Of a stretch of 64,000 nt of DNA, positions 37,111-50,007 are shown piece by piece. Numbering within the stretch: the stretch's first letter is position 1; each line of letters opens with the position of its first letter. The translations under genes and the position numbers were made by a program. The DNA is from Alitta virens (lineage: Eukaryota; Annelida; Polychaeta; Phyllodocida; Nereididae), in contig OW028573.1 in the NCBI GenBank assembly GCA_932294295.1, positions 382,001-446,000 on the forward strand. The letters run 5' to 3'. The notes beneath the pieces were generated by a model. The model saw only the letters and a list, made by a program, of their open reading frames with translations, was not told where the DNA came from and made no database searches.

Positions 37111-39561
37111 AAAACATTTCCCATGTCCCCTCCCAGCAACCGTAATTTAATAATAGTTTCACCTTATTTAATGTTTATATCAATTGGTATGTTTAAGCTT
37201 CTCTATTGGTAGCATACATAGTATTACATACATATTTAAAACTGTATTCAAAAGTTTTCACCGATCTCACATTTTTCTTGCAGATAGGTTGCACACTGGG
37301 CATCGTCCTTATTGTCTCGCTTGGATTATGACGTCACACACTGGGCCACGCGCGCTCTCTAATTAACCGATTGCCAGCGGTCTTTCATTTTGTTCAACTG
37401 AAGTCTCGTCCACGAGAACTCGCTTACGCAAGGAACGAGATCTAGAATATATCAATTTTTCAAAAAAAAGGTCCAAAAAATAATTCACATTACCACACCT
37501 TAAGGAATCCATTATGAACGCAAAACGAAGATTTCACCGTGTCCATGAGATTACATGCTGATCACGTGATACACAGTCCTTGATGGCGTCAGGCGTGACG
37601 TCATCATTTACGAACGTTCAAGTATGGCTGACATGGAGTATTCGAGGTTGCTCTTCTACTTAACCTGAACTAACAGGAGGTACTTGAGTTGACAACAAAA
37701 AAATTTCTAGGATGAGATTGGAACACTGCTCAATCTTTCAGAAGGCAATTGTACAGTAAACTATTATAAATTGTGACATCATCATGTAAAAAAATTCACG
37801 TCTCATTTTAGTAGCTTTTGTTTCTATTCATCCTTCGCCGACTGTTTGTTTAAATGCTCAGTTAAATCCTTATGTGCCAGTATATTTAAAAACTTTCCTT
37901 ATTCGCCAAAGACAATTATTTTTATAATTGATTTGTATTTTATACCTTCCACAGCTTAAGAGATGTTAAGGGGGAAAATACTGGACAACTTGCGTTTGAA
38001 TGGGTTGAAAATTGTAGTTAATTACGATTGTCAAATGTAAACACAGAAATGATTTGATAACATGGAAGTCATGTGACCTAGCTGATAGCTAATACAAATG
38101 TTTCATACTTGCATGTACCAGGAAATGTACACGATACAAGTATAATGTACCAAAATGTATCAGAATGGTGTTATAGGAATTTCAATTTTAACTTTAAAGA
38201 TTAAATAATGTTGCGTGTCATAATTGGTTAAATATGAATGATAAATCATGAAACACGAATTATTAAACATGTCATTATTCTTTACAGAGATCTGTGTGCA
38301 TTTATGACTATCTGTAACTGTAGTTGTAATTGAATCAGGAACACTAATTATGAAGTATATAGATAACTGACATTTCTATACACTCCCAATGAGGTGTGGC
38401 ACATTTCAATGTAACATTAGATCTAGTCGTGAAATGATAAATCTTTAATATTCAACTCTAACGTCACAAACATGCATACATTATTGGATATATTATATTT
38501 TCTGTGAACATGTCTTTTCTTTTTTCAAATGCTGTGTTTTTATTTCTGTGCGAAATCTCAGGGATATTTCTGTCGAATTTTCTGTCTCACTTTTCTTGTG
38601 ATTGAGTTCCCTCCATGTTACGTTGTTTCGCAAACGTAATGATCTCATGTATTTCCGTTTCCGGTCCCCTGTTTCCATGGTAACGAATTAAGCTCATTCC
38701 TGCATCCTGTCCTTCATGCGGGATTTCTGACTTCTTCCTGTTCACGTGCACTTTGCATGAAGTTAGACATGGCATTGTACAAAAACCAAATGTTGATAAA
38801 GATTCTGCAGTTATTAATATTACATATTCAAGACATTGGCCAACTTTAAATCATGACAATATAATATATGCAGTTGATGAATTTCAATTATCAGTGAAAC
38901 TGCTAAGGTTGTTTCATATGCATAATTTCTTAATGGAAATATTTCAAACTGTATTTGACAAGTATTTAAGAAGATGTGCTCCCTATAATCGACTATTGTA
39001 TTTTCAAAGGTTGTATGATGTAAGTCTATCAGCTATAGCATGGATATCCCAGGTTCCAAACCCTCTCCCTGGTGCATCCCTGCTACTTGTATACAGTTTC
39101 AAGTGTCAAACGTTTTGACCTATACGTCTATATGATTGTCCATGTTACCTCTGTCAAATGATGTTGAATTTTCAACTGCAGATCTACCATTCAACAGGGC
39201 ACCCAAAAGCCTTATGAATAAATTATTGACAACGTTGTAATAATCTTTTTAAATATCGACCTAAACTGTATTATCCATTTTAAATATTTAGATATTTTCT
39301 AAAATAAAGTCTAGCTACAAATTTCAAATGGAAGTAATTCAGCAGTAGCAGCTGGAACACAATTGAATGTAACGCGTAGATGCAATAGTTCTCATTATTC
39401 AAACTCATCTGTACAAATGCCCATTGTTTACAATACATGGCTACACTGTCCATAATGTCCGTGTCAACTGTCTTGTTTTCATGCTAGGCCGCCGTCTGTG
39501 TTGATTCCCGCCAACTAAAAAATCGCTGTTCTGAATTCTCAGCAGGTGTCGCCTTTGACAG

Positions 39562-39600
39562 TGATGTCATTCATTCTAAATGACGTCACTCCTATTTAAA
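39562..39600 (+). promoter_or_regulatory. Candidate CRE-TATA promoter of the downstream membrane-protein gene
   Basis: A CRE-like TGATGTCA (39562-39569), a perfect TGACGTCA (39581-39588) and TATTTAAA (39593-39600) lie in tight order, the CRE just upstream of the TATA-like box. A transcript starting near 39625 would need an intron of about 2.1 kb to reach the coding exon at 41759. No other + strand gene start lies between. Confidence 0.35.
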
Positions 39601-41758
39601 TCATCGTATGGCACTAGATTATTTAGCAGGTGGTAGGATAGCTCATTGCAGATAAAGCTGTGTAAAATTGTAACGTTATTGGACATTTAAAATTCATGAG
39701 ACAAAACCGGTTTTCAAACGATTTTCAAAAGATTTTCACTGTCAAATGAGGTTGTAAATGGTCTTTTAGTCTATTTAAGGCCAAATAATGTTATGGATTT
39801 ATGAAATGCATATTTGAAGTGTTAATTAAATGAGCTAAATTTTACTGAACGTTTCCATATCTTGCCTGAGTTGCATCAATGTAAATTATTTCTACACGCG
39901 TAGCGAAAAGGTTTGCTCACATTTCTGTTATAGTACTGTGTCATACTTTTCATTCCAAAAAACAAAACTATATACTTGAGGTTTTCGATTGTTACAAGCC
40001 AATTGTTTCTTTGTATTGTCAACTTGTCAATGTGATAAATAATGCATAAATCATATTTTATATTATTTACGATTGGTGCTAAACGTATTCATTACGTACG
40101 TGGTTATTATTATGATTTTAATACAAAGATATGTGGTTTTATTGCCTTTATCGTAAGAGGGCGTTGGCTGTCGTTTAATTCAAATTTTGTTCGCTAGGTT
40201 TAGCCTATATTGCTCATAAAATGTGTGTATTTACAAATAAATGGCGCTCACTCTGTCAAAATGTACTTGTCCAGTCAAAACACTCATAGACTATTTTAGA
40301 ATAGCCAGATTAAAGTTGCTTATATGGGAATGCATAGTATTGATGTATTATGTAATATTTTGTACATATGTTGACTGAATGATCAAATATGCATTGTGAG
40401 TTACTTTGTCCACTGAATATCCTTGGCTGATGTTTGACTGAGCATGACGTTTTGTTTATAAAATACTATACATGAAATACGATATACTTTTGTAACATGG
40501 CTTCACTTGCGTTTCTATGTTCTGTATATGTAATTGAAAACAACCAGTAAATGTTATTGAAGGAAAAACTCCCGTGTTGATTTTAATCGCATACACTTCC
40601 CGTTTAGATTATCTGATAACAAAATTTCCTCACAGGGTAATATGACTTCATCCCGGTTTCCAAAAACATTTCATGATGTCATTGATCCATATGCTTCCTC
40701 ATTCAGCCCCCATGATCCACAAGTTCAGCAGAAGCATTAGCGGATAGATTATATTTGTTCCTGTTAATGTATCCCTAGCACTGGAACCGCAGTCTCCTAC
40801 ACTGTAGTGCACTTGTGCGGACGGAGGGGACCAACTTAATGTATCCCTTGCTCAGCTCGGAACCACACATTTAATGAAATTTTACACAAAAAACAACAAA
40901 GAAACAAAAGGGAACATCTTTCCAAATATGTGTCAATCTTTCACCAATTTAAAAATGGCATTGGTTTTCGAAAGAAAAATTGTGCTGAGCATCAATATGA
41001 AAAACATGACTTATGCGATTTAGCATCAAACAAGCAAATGTACTGCACAAAATACGTAAACAAAATACTTTATTTCAAATTGCCTGTGATTAATGAAATG
41101 TTAGTCAAAACAACGTTTTAGACACTTTGACTAACCTTAATAAATTTGACCGTGTCAATCATGACTGTGTTATTAGTTATGATGACTAATTTCCTTGAGG
41201 AACACTGACAATTTGTTAGTTGAAAGGGCTATATATGGACTCCATCGTTCTATAGACATCGTCAATTTCCTACTAAATATCTTTTTTTTTTTAATTAACT
41301 TAGAATAAATGACTGATAATCAAATCAGTTATTTCGAACATCTTTTGTTTCGATATATTAACATTCTGGCATTGTACTTCAATGGTGGTGTAGGCCTATA
41401 TAAAACGGCTGAAGAGCTGTCATGATATGCCCCACAAAACAGTCGGAGCAGACGGATGTATTCTAATTGCAGAAACTAGCCCTAAATGTATGATAAAATT
41501 AACCCAGTAATTACAGTTTCTATTTTGGTTAAATTAGTTTGGCGTATATTCGTTAATTTCAACTGGTTATATTGTGACACTGTCATGAATGACATCAAGT
41601 TTTCGAATAAAAGTATAGATATATATATGCTCCGCCACTGAAAAGGTTCATATAGATCGATATCAGTTATCATAATGTTACTTAATTGTTAGCATTGCTG
41701 CAATGAGGAAATGTATATTATTAATTCCAATCCTAGTTTAATTTTTGGTGTACACCAG

Positions 41759-44700
41759 AGATCCGTCTAGTGCCATAAAATCCATGAAACGGAATACATC
41801 GGATGCAGCCGATGCTCAAGAATACAAGATGTCAAACAGCACAACAGAAAGACCTGGCAGTGGCGAGACAATAAATGGTAAGTTACCGATTTTGACACTA
41901 ATGTAAAGTTAACGTGCATCTTCAATAATAATATTCATGTGAATATTGAATATGTGGTATCAACCTGGAATCATTGTCTGTTGTATGACAAAATGCAGTT
42001 GCATTTGACAACCTTTGATGTCGTGTATTTACCAGATGAATTGAGATGATCCTTCATTGTCATTTGATTGAATTTCAAGATTAGACATCGTTTAACCAGT
42101 AGTTTTCCCCAACCCACATTAGCACACTGCCTAGATTATTTGTGATTGCTGTAAAGCTAATTAAACTATAACTAGACTTCTAAAACAGTAAACAGTTCTT
42201 CTGAAATAAGCTGTATGGTTTTTACTCTCCTTGGGAGATTTGTGGTAAATATTAGCAAAACTGTGAATGGCTATGACTTAGTGTACAGACCTAAATAGAT
42301 GCATCTATTTTGCCATTTTCTAGTTAGTATTTACTTCCTATGTGTCCAATGACATAAACCTGAAACTAAGTACGTTGATGAACATAACACCAAGGCCATT
42401 TTTAGGTTTTACATTCAAGTGGCTGTTGATGGCGAGGTAGCTTTATTAGGAACGCTAACGTGACAGGTGGATTTTTAGCTTAGCAACTCTAGTTTCTTAT
42501 TGTGTTGAAGATGCGAAGTTCGTGTTTCTAGTTATTTTATTTAGCTACAGTCCTCATTTTATTTCCTCATTTCTGCCACACATAGAATACTTGCCTCTAG
42601 TCCACCCCCCATCGTTTTATTCACCATGTATTTCCAACCTCACTACTAAGGTTGCCCAATTATAGATCACTGTAATCTCTCATACCAATGAATATATATA
42701 GTTAATATGACAGTTGTCATAGACTCACAGTAGTCATTGAGTAATTAACTTGTTTGATAATACTGACTAAATTGTTGGTCAAAACATGTACATTATATAG
42801 AGGGAAAGGGGGTGGCCAGTCACTCTAAACACAATCTAGCCTTCATGTTAGACAAACAAGAAGGTCAGCCAAAATGTCCAAAGGTTAGTGAGAATGTCCA
42901 ACAAGTTATAACTGCTTGTCTAGCAGCCTAGCCATGAAATTATCAGTAAATTTAACCTTATATGAGAGATGCAGTTGTATAATTGTATAATGTATCTCAT
43001 TGTAACGCATAACATGGTATATCTCATTAACCTACTTGTTGTCTCCATTCCAGTGCTGATAAGTCTCCATGTCTTCCTCATCGTCATCGTCACATTATAC
43101 TTCATTTTCAAAACTGTGGACTGCGTTTTCAAGAGAAAAAGGTAAAGGTCAAACAAATTTCAGTATCAGAGATTGAAGTCAAAGTTAACGTTGTGAACAT
43201 TATGGGTTTGTAAAAGACATTCTGGGTTAGCAACTTTAAACCTATGTCCGTGCAATGTCACCAATAAAAGACTTCAGCAGTTCTCTTAAATCTATAGAAT
43301 GCAAAATAGTTTTCTGCCATAATCTGTCCTGAAACTAATTACCAAAATCATTAAACTGCCATCTTCCACCAATCTACAGTCATTAAATGAAACTGCATGA
43401 CCAAGCCATTAGAGAAGTATGCACAGGGCAATCGGAAATTTCAGGGTCATACATGTATATTCCGTTAACATCTTGATACTGCCAATATGGGAGTATGCGC
43501 TTCCAGTTGCACCTGTTTGATGACTGCCTAACATTTTGCCTGTTTCAATTGGGTATTTCACTCACTGGTTGTGATTCTATTGACTACAGGCGTTCCCTGG
43601 AGAGGTCATCAGCATATCGAAGATTCAGGCAACCAAATCCATCCGCTTTTGGAGATATCACCCCCTCCCCGACTGTCCTGGGGGATATGACCCCAACCAT
43701 ATCAAGAGCAAGAGATGTTGGTAATTCCTACCCAGTATTGCCCACTGTCCATAGCGAGTCTAGTAGGAGAAGGGAAATTGCTACACACCAGAGGAACAAC
43801 CATTCCGGGTCACCATCAAATCCAGCTTTCCATCCGGCTTTACCCGAAGAAGAGCCAGCTCCTGAGCCATTCTATTCATCCGCTGTATCCATTCAAAGCA
43901 GGACTGCAGTCCAGCCAAACGGAGATGACACTACCCAGTCTACCCAAGGACCTCATCCGTCTAACCAAGGAGATGGGTCGATCAGAAGACCAGCTACAAG
44001 ATGCGCCCAACCCGTTCCGCAATATCGGAGGTCTGTCTCCCAGGGCATCCAGACAGAGACCATGCGGCGTCCGATAGACCCTTCCTACTCGACAGTGGTC
44101 TTCACTCCACCCAAGAAGACAAAGTATACGGATGTCGTCCGCACTGTCATGGGTTCAATGCGAAAACTCTCCACTTCAAGTGTGTCTGACTTAGATGGGC
44201 CTGAACCGCGAAGTCCCATACCAAGACCAATTGTCCTGCAGTGGCCAGAACCAACTAGCCCTGGACCAACTAGCCCGGGGCCAGCTAATCCTGGACCAGA
44301 TCAGTCTGTCAGGCCGAAGATCTCAGGCCCACCACCAAGACCTGAGCAACCTTCAGCCGCCGAACTGAAGAGGTACCAGAAGAATGGATTGAACTACACT
44401 TTTGTTGACATGGCAACCAAGAGCAGGAGTCTGAATGACCTCAGAGGCGACCTTGATGAAGCAGATTATGATTATGTTAATGAAGATGAAGATGAAGATG
44501 AATGCCCGGAAATCCCACCTATTCAACTACAACCTGCACCCCATGATCTTACCAACCCCTCTTCCTCCTTGAACAAAAGATTGAGCTTCAAAATCGTCAA
44601 ACCAGCACCACCTGTAATTCTTGGCAACCAGAACAACAACAGTAGCGGAGACCTGGTCAGAGTTGGCTTAGAAGGGGCAGTGGGTTATTCTGTGAATCCT

Positions 44701-44886
44701 CGTCCAAACCCAAGGTCATCCAGCATGCTTGTAACACATGGCGCGATCTTAGAGAACGACGACCCCGCTTACTACAACCTTCCTGCAGTCGGCAGCGCCA
44801 CCACTCCGTTCTGCAGAGTATCATCCCGAAACAGGGAGCGCCGCCTGACGCTCTATGACGAAGTTGTTCCCGTGAAAATGGAATGA
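41759..44886 (+). CDS. Single-pass membrane protein with phosphotyrosine-motif tail (unnamed), gene span
   Basis: Predicted join of coding parts 41784-41877, 43054-43141, 43590-44886: phases agree and total 1479 nt, 492 residues plus stop. The acceptor at 41758 gives a 5' UTR piece of 25 nt before ATG 41784. Topology: about 31 residues with two N-glycosylation sequons (N4, N18) and no signal peptide; TM helix 33-50; a basic stop-transfer (KRKRR) with one Cys at the inner face; a cytoplasmic tail of about 430 residues. The tail has ITIM-like LNYTFV (Y330), ITSM-like TKYTDV (Y240) and TLYDEV (Y483), YxN sites (YVN at 356, YYN at 455) and Pro-rich runs. The layout resembles transmembrane adaptor proteins such as LAT, PAG or SIT, but I see no sequence homology and give no name. 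Confidence 0.75.
41784..41877 (+). CDS. Membrane adaptor-like protein, coding exon 1
   Basis: 31 codons plus one base, donor GTAAGT. Encodes the short polar N-terminus (MKRNTSDAADAQEYK..) with N-T-S and N-S-T sequons. The frame stays open upstream to the acceptor at 41758, so a further upstream coding exon is not excluded. Confidence 0.65.
41878..43053. other. Intron of the adaptor-like gene
   Basis: Phase-1 intron, AT-rich, nothing else recognised. Confidence 0.65.
43054..43141 (+). CDS. Membrane adaptor-like protein, coding exon 2: TM helix
   Basis: 88 nt, phase 1 in and phase 2 out; acceptor CCATTCCAG, donor GTAAAG. Encodes the helix LISLHVFLIVIVTLYFIF, then KTVDCVFKRKR. The helix fills this small exon precisely, as is common for membrane adaptors and receptors. 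Confidence 0.75.
43142..43589. other. Intron of the adaptor-like gene
   Basis: Phase-2 intron. The tail frame stays open upstream to 43495, but the in-phase acceptor at 43589 and the preceding TM exon make this stretch intronic. Confidence 0.7.
43590..44886 (+). CDS. Membrane adaptor-like protein, coding exon 3: cytoplasmic tail
   Basis: The first base completes the split Arg codon; 432 codons to TGA at 44884-44886. Contains the tyrosine motifs at 44119-44136, 44389-44406, 44473-44481, 44770-44778 and 44848-44865, a Pro-rich SPGP repeat near 44250-44300 and an Asp/Glu cluster (about 44480-44510). Long, clean and continuous, with no stop. Confidence 0.85.
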
Positions 44887-44990
44887 CGGACTGAATAACT
44901 TACACAATGGCATATATACACTGTATACTGTAAATACTGTTAGTAATGATTTAGACAGGGTCATAAATGCATGCTTATATTTGTCTATTG

Positions 44991-45028
<38 letters not shown>

Positions 45029-45607
45029 GTTCATATGAATATGACTATACAAAAATAACTTACATACACTCCACTAGAGGGCTGAGACACAATCAACTGA
45101 ACTGACATTGACTCCGAAATGCTGCAGTGCTGATCAACTTTGAATATTTCCAGACGCAATGTGCATTTGTATATAATTATATTTATGTATAGTATTGGAT
45201 TCCAGACACCAGCCTTACAAATAGTCTTGCACCTACAAGCTACAACTGAAATGCAATATATATATCGAAAATAAATGCATAAACTTATTATTTGCATTTT
45301 GACACTACATATGCTTGATATATGAAAGTTTTGTATATAGAAAGAAAATATTATTTTAAGGGATGTATTTCTCTCAGATGCTAAGAATAAACTTCTTCAA
45401 ATAATCCTGTGTTTCTCGACTTTAAATTAATGTTGACATTCAATCTTCAACTATAAAAACCAAAAAGCCAATAAATAAGGAAGCAAGAATAAAAAATTAG
45501 ATAGGAAGAGAGAAAGAAAGAAGAAAGGAAAGAAAGAAAAAGACAGAAAGAAAGAAGTTGAGTAAGTTCAACTTGCCCAAAATTCCCTTCTAGTACAAAC
45601 TGTGTGA
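44887..45607 (+). terminator. 3' UTR with poly(A) signals
   Basis: AATAAA occurs at 45270-45275 and 45386-45391, about 390 and 500 nt after the stop of the adaptor-like gene. A TA dinucleotide tract occupies 44996-45024. A purine-rich GAAA stretch (about 45500-45560) follows. Confidence 0.55.
44996..45024. repeat. TA dinucleotide repeat
   Basis: Uninterrupted TA units within the 3' UTR of the adaptor-like gene. Confidence 0.95.
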
Positions 45608-45613
45608 GTGAGC

Positions 45614-45873
45614 ATGGTGCTGGGGTTTCTAACCCCCTGGGTTATTAACATTAATGCGATTCAAAGGAGGGCACAAGACAAACACCCTGCCCCAGGGGAT
45701 TACAGTGGCCATCTTGAGCCCAATTCTGAGCCAGTTGAGATGAGACGGCGGCCAAGACGCAGGACGCCACGCTCTGCGCAACGTCTTCAAAGAAAAAATG
45801 TTACGTTTCACGCTGCAGGTCATTTGCGAATTACTCCTCATTTGCATTTCAATCAAAGTGACGCGAGTACATG
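45614..45873 (+). CDS. Candidate orphan exon with multibasic stretch
   Basis: ATG in good context (AGCATGG) opens 86 codons ending at a GTGAGT donor (phase 2); the frame stops one codon after the donor (TGG then TGA). The product has a short hydrophobic start (MVLGFLTPWVININA), a run RRRPRRRTPR like a furin site, then QRKNVTFHAAGHLRI. No following exon of matching phase was found, and it does not fit the phase-1 entry of the receptor gene at 50008. It may be the first exon of a separate small gene, or chance. Confidence 0.3.
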
Positions 45874-46217
45874 GTGAGTGGCGTTTTAGTGTTTCTGTAT
45901 TCATGGCATGATATTGTAGTAAAAATGTTGTTTGTGCATTTTCGCATGTCTTATTTTATTAGAGTCAGAAAAAATGACACAGTGGCTTAAAATTAATAAT
46001 AATTGGCACTCACAGGTCAGTTATTTCTTGTTAATTGCCTTGTGCGGTAATATCTGAGCAGGTCTTGACTTAACATTGTATTGTTTGACTTTAAAATCAA
46101 GTCCCAGTATCTATCTATCTGGCTATCTGTCTATCTATCTGTCTGTCTGTCTATCTGGCTATCTATCTATCTATCTGGCTATCTGTCTATCTATCCATCT
46201 ATCTATCTATTTGTCTG

Positions 46218-46249
<32 letters not shown>

Positions 46250-46316
46250 CCTATTTGTCTATCTATCTATCTATTTGTCTGTCTATCTATCTATCTATCT
46301 ATTTGTCTGTCTATCA

Positions 46317-46350
<34 letters not shown>

Positions 46351-49300
46351 GTTCTTTTCTGTTGTGTTTTTTTGTTTGTATATTTGAAGCATGACCTATC
46401 CAATGCTCTTTATAATGACCTACTACAGCATGGTCTTAACATTCTGGCATGGGTATTCAAATAATCTCCTGCAATGTGTATCTTTTAATAATAATCTTTG
46501 TAACGAGAAAAGTACAAGGGTTTAATACAAGAAGGGTTTATTGTACGGAAGCTCTGAGTTTATTTCCTTCTCAGCAGGAGAGTGAGACCGGATGTTACAG
46601 GATCCTGTTTCATTTTTGGTGCAAAATTTTGATCTTTTAATTCGATTTGACGCCAAAGACGCAATTAGTGTTTCCTGTGTGTATGTGATGTATCTTATGC
46701 GAGCATACATTTCTGTACATAAAGTATGAATACATTAAAATATGCAACAGTGCAAAATGTCCATGCATAAAATATTGCTAACATGCATCAATTGGTAAGA
46801 AAGGTGTACACCATGAGGCAAAATCTTATTGGTAGAAGTAGGACCATGCCTTCTGCCTAATACCCTCGTGTAAGCACATTACAAGTGAAATTTAGTCATA
46901 AGTTGGGAGATTTGGCATCAGGGGAGAATTTGCATTTTAGATATAGCGAGGGATGTCACAATCCAGGCTTTGTAGGCCCACTCTATTTGCAAACAGAGAG
47001 ACAAGCCTTGCCCGTGTGCATGAATCTGCACTTTATATTATTGTATACACCCAAGAAGATGGGCCAGCCACTGGTCAGCTTAAAACGTGGACACACACAC
47101 AAACTGGTAAATTTATTGGTCAGTTAGTAACTTGACCACTGGCTCCAGGAAAAGATCACAGGAATAGATTATGATTAGATTAGGAACACAATAGGAATAG
47201 ATCACCTCATTTGGTGAGGATTTGGTGTAACCGACAAGGTCAGCTCAAGGTCAGCTCAAATTTGAGACAACGAAATCCCACTATAATAATTTCACTTTAA
47301 AAAATAAAAAAAGGAACAGCAATCTTTATACGTAGTTATTGACCACACAAATGACAAAATGATACCTTGTTGAAGAAATCTTGATTTCATCCATCTTTAC
47401 CGTTTTCAATGCAGGTGCCATGCGTTATAAAAGACTGGCAAATTAAGACAAAAGTAAAAGACCCATGGATTCCTTCTTTTTTTTAACTTCCCAGTTTCCT
47501 AAGGGCATAATTTAATGCCACCGTGGAGTAATACAATGCTTACATGCACGGTCAAACTTTGTTCTTTTTTTTTTTAAAGAATATTTATTGATTCTTTTAA
47601 GTCAACAGCTGCAAATTAAGTGCTCAGCTCTTTTGCAAATTTATATCTTTAAGATCACATTCCTCAGATCTCAGAAATCCCACATTTGTAATCAGGGTCT
47701 TACAAAGAAATCTATTTACTTTTGACCTTTCTAACTTTTTTGTTGATATACTCATGAATTACAAAAGCCTCTAAGTCCTATATAATGAAACTAATTCCTA
47801 TGGATTATACACATATTTGGTCTCATATGATCGTGCGATTAGTTTTTTCTCATGAATATTTGCCCGCAAGACTTAAGCCCCTCTGCTTTGGGGTGAGGCG
47901 TTAAGAGGTGCAAATGATTGATCTTGTGGTTAAAAATTCGACTTGAATAACCATGTCATGTAATGTTGCATACAAAGACACATAAAGTGAAGCATGTGTT
48001 CTGAATAGTTTCCTGTGGGATTGTCAGCATTTTACATTGTCAACCAAATGTAGAAATTTAGTTGCCTATGGATTAGGTCATTAGCCATCAAAACATTGGT
48101 TCACAAAGGACTTAAATTGGCAATTTGGCAATGATTTGTAATTGGTGTCTATACTGTGAAAGATCCCACACATGGGCTGTCTTTTTGTTTTTGTATATCT
48201 AGTCTCACAAATCAAGTGGGACTGTACCCTCGGTGTACATTGCCCTGTGTTGGTCACTCCAAGGTCTTCACCCACAGAGCAAGCATGGCCCTCATTGCTC
48301 AGAATGAGGGTCATGCGGCAGTCTTTATATACTTAAGTGGGATTCTATGTGCACACGGTTATAAGGTTATACAGCTTTTTAACCTATCTGAATCAATTGT
48401 ATGCTATTCTTAACTTGCTGTTATTTTTCAACAATCATCACTTTCATGCAGTGAATCAGCAATTTCAACTTCAGCTTCCTGAACAGATTAAGTGTTATTA
48501 CTGAATGAATTAGTCATCGCCGTTAAAAACCGTATTACTTATTTTTAACGATGTGAAATGGTGATAGTAGGTACCGAAGCGTGTATATATATCTGTTGTC
48601 CAAACTGAATAAATACCAGATGATTGCACTATCTAACATTAACGATAAGTGGTGATGGAGGATAAGTTGTATCCGGAATTGCTCCTGTTTAGCCGACTGT
48701 CAGAAGCTGAGTAATTCAAAGGTTGCATTACCAGGTAATTGATAGGGTATGTAAGTTACGATCAAAGTATCATTGAGAGTGCAGCGCCAATCACGCTTTT
48801 GCCGTACCTTTGGGAACTAACCCCGCCATATTTAAATTAGGCGAGTGGGCGAGACAAACAATGAACGATCAAATAGTAATCAAGTCCTAATTTTCGGCGT
48901 AGGCCTTGCTTTAAAATTTTCTTTTTCTTCGAGCAAAATTATGAATTTCCATGCCGTGATTTCTTAGGTATCCACCCTTATTCAGCCCCCTCCATGCAAT
49001 TTCAATGACGTCATACTGGACGTGGTTCCCGGAAGTAGTTTTTTCATGCTCTCAAACGCACGAGAGCAAAATCAACTTACACGCCCCATTCTTCACAAAT
49101 TCAGCTCACCATATTCCAAGAACTTTAACCATCAGCATTTTTAAGCACATTAGATGGCAGTTATATACTCTGAAGTTTATAGGTGTAAATCTACTGTTGT
49201 CAGAATCTAATTTCTTCTTTTGTGCTGTGAATATCCAATCACTCCTAATTAAGTATTCATACTTGAATAATCTGAATGTTTATGGGACCATGTGAGCACA

Positions 49301-50007
49301 CATACTCTAGCATGGGGTCCAGAGGAAGACAATATAGTATGTTTCTTGGAATAATCTGCTTAGTCTAGCACCGTTTTCCCACGACAATGTAGCATACACC
49401 AGCACTGTATTTTGAAGACATTATGGGGTCCATGTTTTTACGTTGAGAACGAAATTATCTGACATACTAATACTAAAGAGTACGGTGCTGGGCCATATAG
49501 TGTTAAAGAGATGACAAATTCATGCTGTATACAATTATTTCACCGCCTATATATGTTTGCACTTTGTACAGTGCAATTAATGTAGATCTATGCAATGCAG
49601 AGCAACACAGTTGAGGATTACAGAGATCAGTACTTGCTGGCACTGCCTCCATTCCCACACCTGCGCAAATGTTTTGCTTCTTTGTGCAAACAAATTTTAT
49701 ATTTTGTAAGCTTTTAAAGTCGTGTGGTAGCATGATTAATTGTGATATTATTTATTTCCCTTAATTCATAAAAATAGAAAAAGAAAGGCTTCACAAAGAG
49801 TAGGCCTAGATGTTCATTTTAATTTTTCGCTAGTTGGTCCATCATTGTCATAAGTCTAAGATTTATCGAGTTTGTAAATTTGCAATACAATGTTCAATGT
49901 AACAGTGCTTCTGGTCTAAATCGTAACCTCTGGCAGACGTAATGTTGCATTGAAAGGCTCGGGGGCCACACCATGTTAGACCTCTAATAATCTGTATCTT
50001 ATTTCAG
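45874..50007. other. Intergenic or 5' region of the lectin-like receptor gene
   Basis: No recognised protein. Contains the TATC microsatellite; a frame at 46449 beginning with a signal-peptide-like start (VYLLIIIFV core) but no suitable donor; and a CRE (about 49004) with an ETS site CCGGAAGT (about 49030), a possible promoter for the receptor gene. Confidence 0.45.
46108..46350. repeat. TATC microsatellite
   Basis: About 240 bp of TATC/TGTC/TGGC units; the reading frames through it are repeat artefacts. Confidence 0.97.

Larger units (their letters stand above)
34450..39561. other. Kv2 3' flank and intergenic region
   Basis: Mostly AT-rich and non-coding. Contains a G-run near 34897, a C-run near 35149-35162, repeats listed separately, and a CpG-dense stretch at about 37290-37640 with two perfect CREs (near 37330 and 37596), one CACGTG and several TCTCGTT/AACGAGA dyads. 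An open frame at 38753-39118 (121 codons, no ATG start) has no recognisable motif. Confidence 0.5.

Noticed and set aside
38753..39118. 121-codon frame between Kv2 and the adaptor-like gene
   Set aside because: No ATG start, no motif and no matching splice partner found.
41784..43141. KCNE-type channel beta subunit, given the neighbouring Kv gene
   Set aside because: Size and N-glycosylation fit superficially, but the juxtamembrane signature of KCNE is absent and the tail is far too long.
46076..46464. Long Ile/Tyr/Leu/Ser repeat frames
   Set aside because: Pure translation of the TATC microsatellite.
46449..46640. Signal-peptide-like start as first exon of the lectin-like receptor
   Set aside because: No donor in the required phase 1 was found before the frame loses sense.
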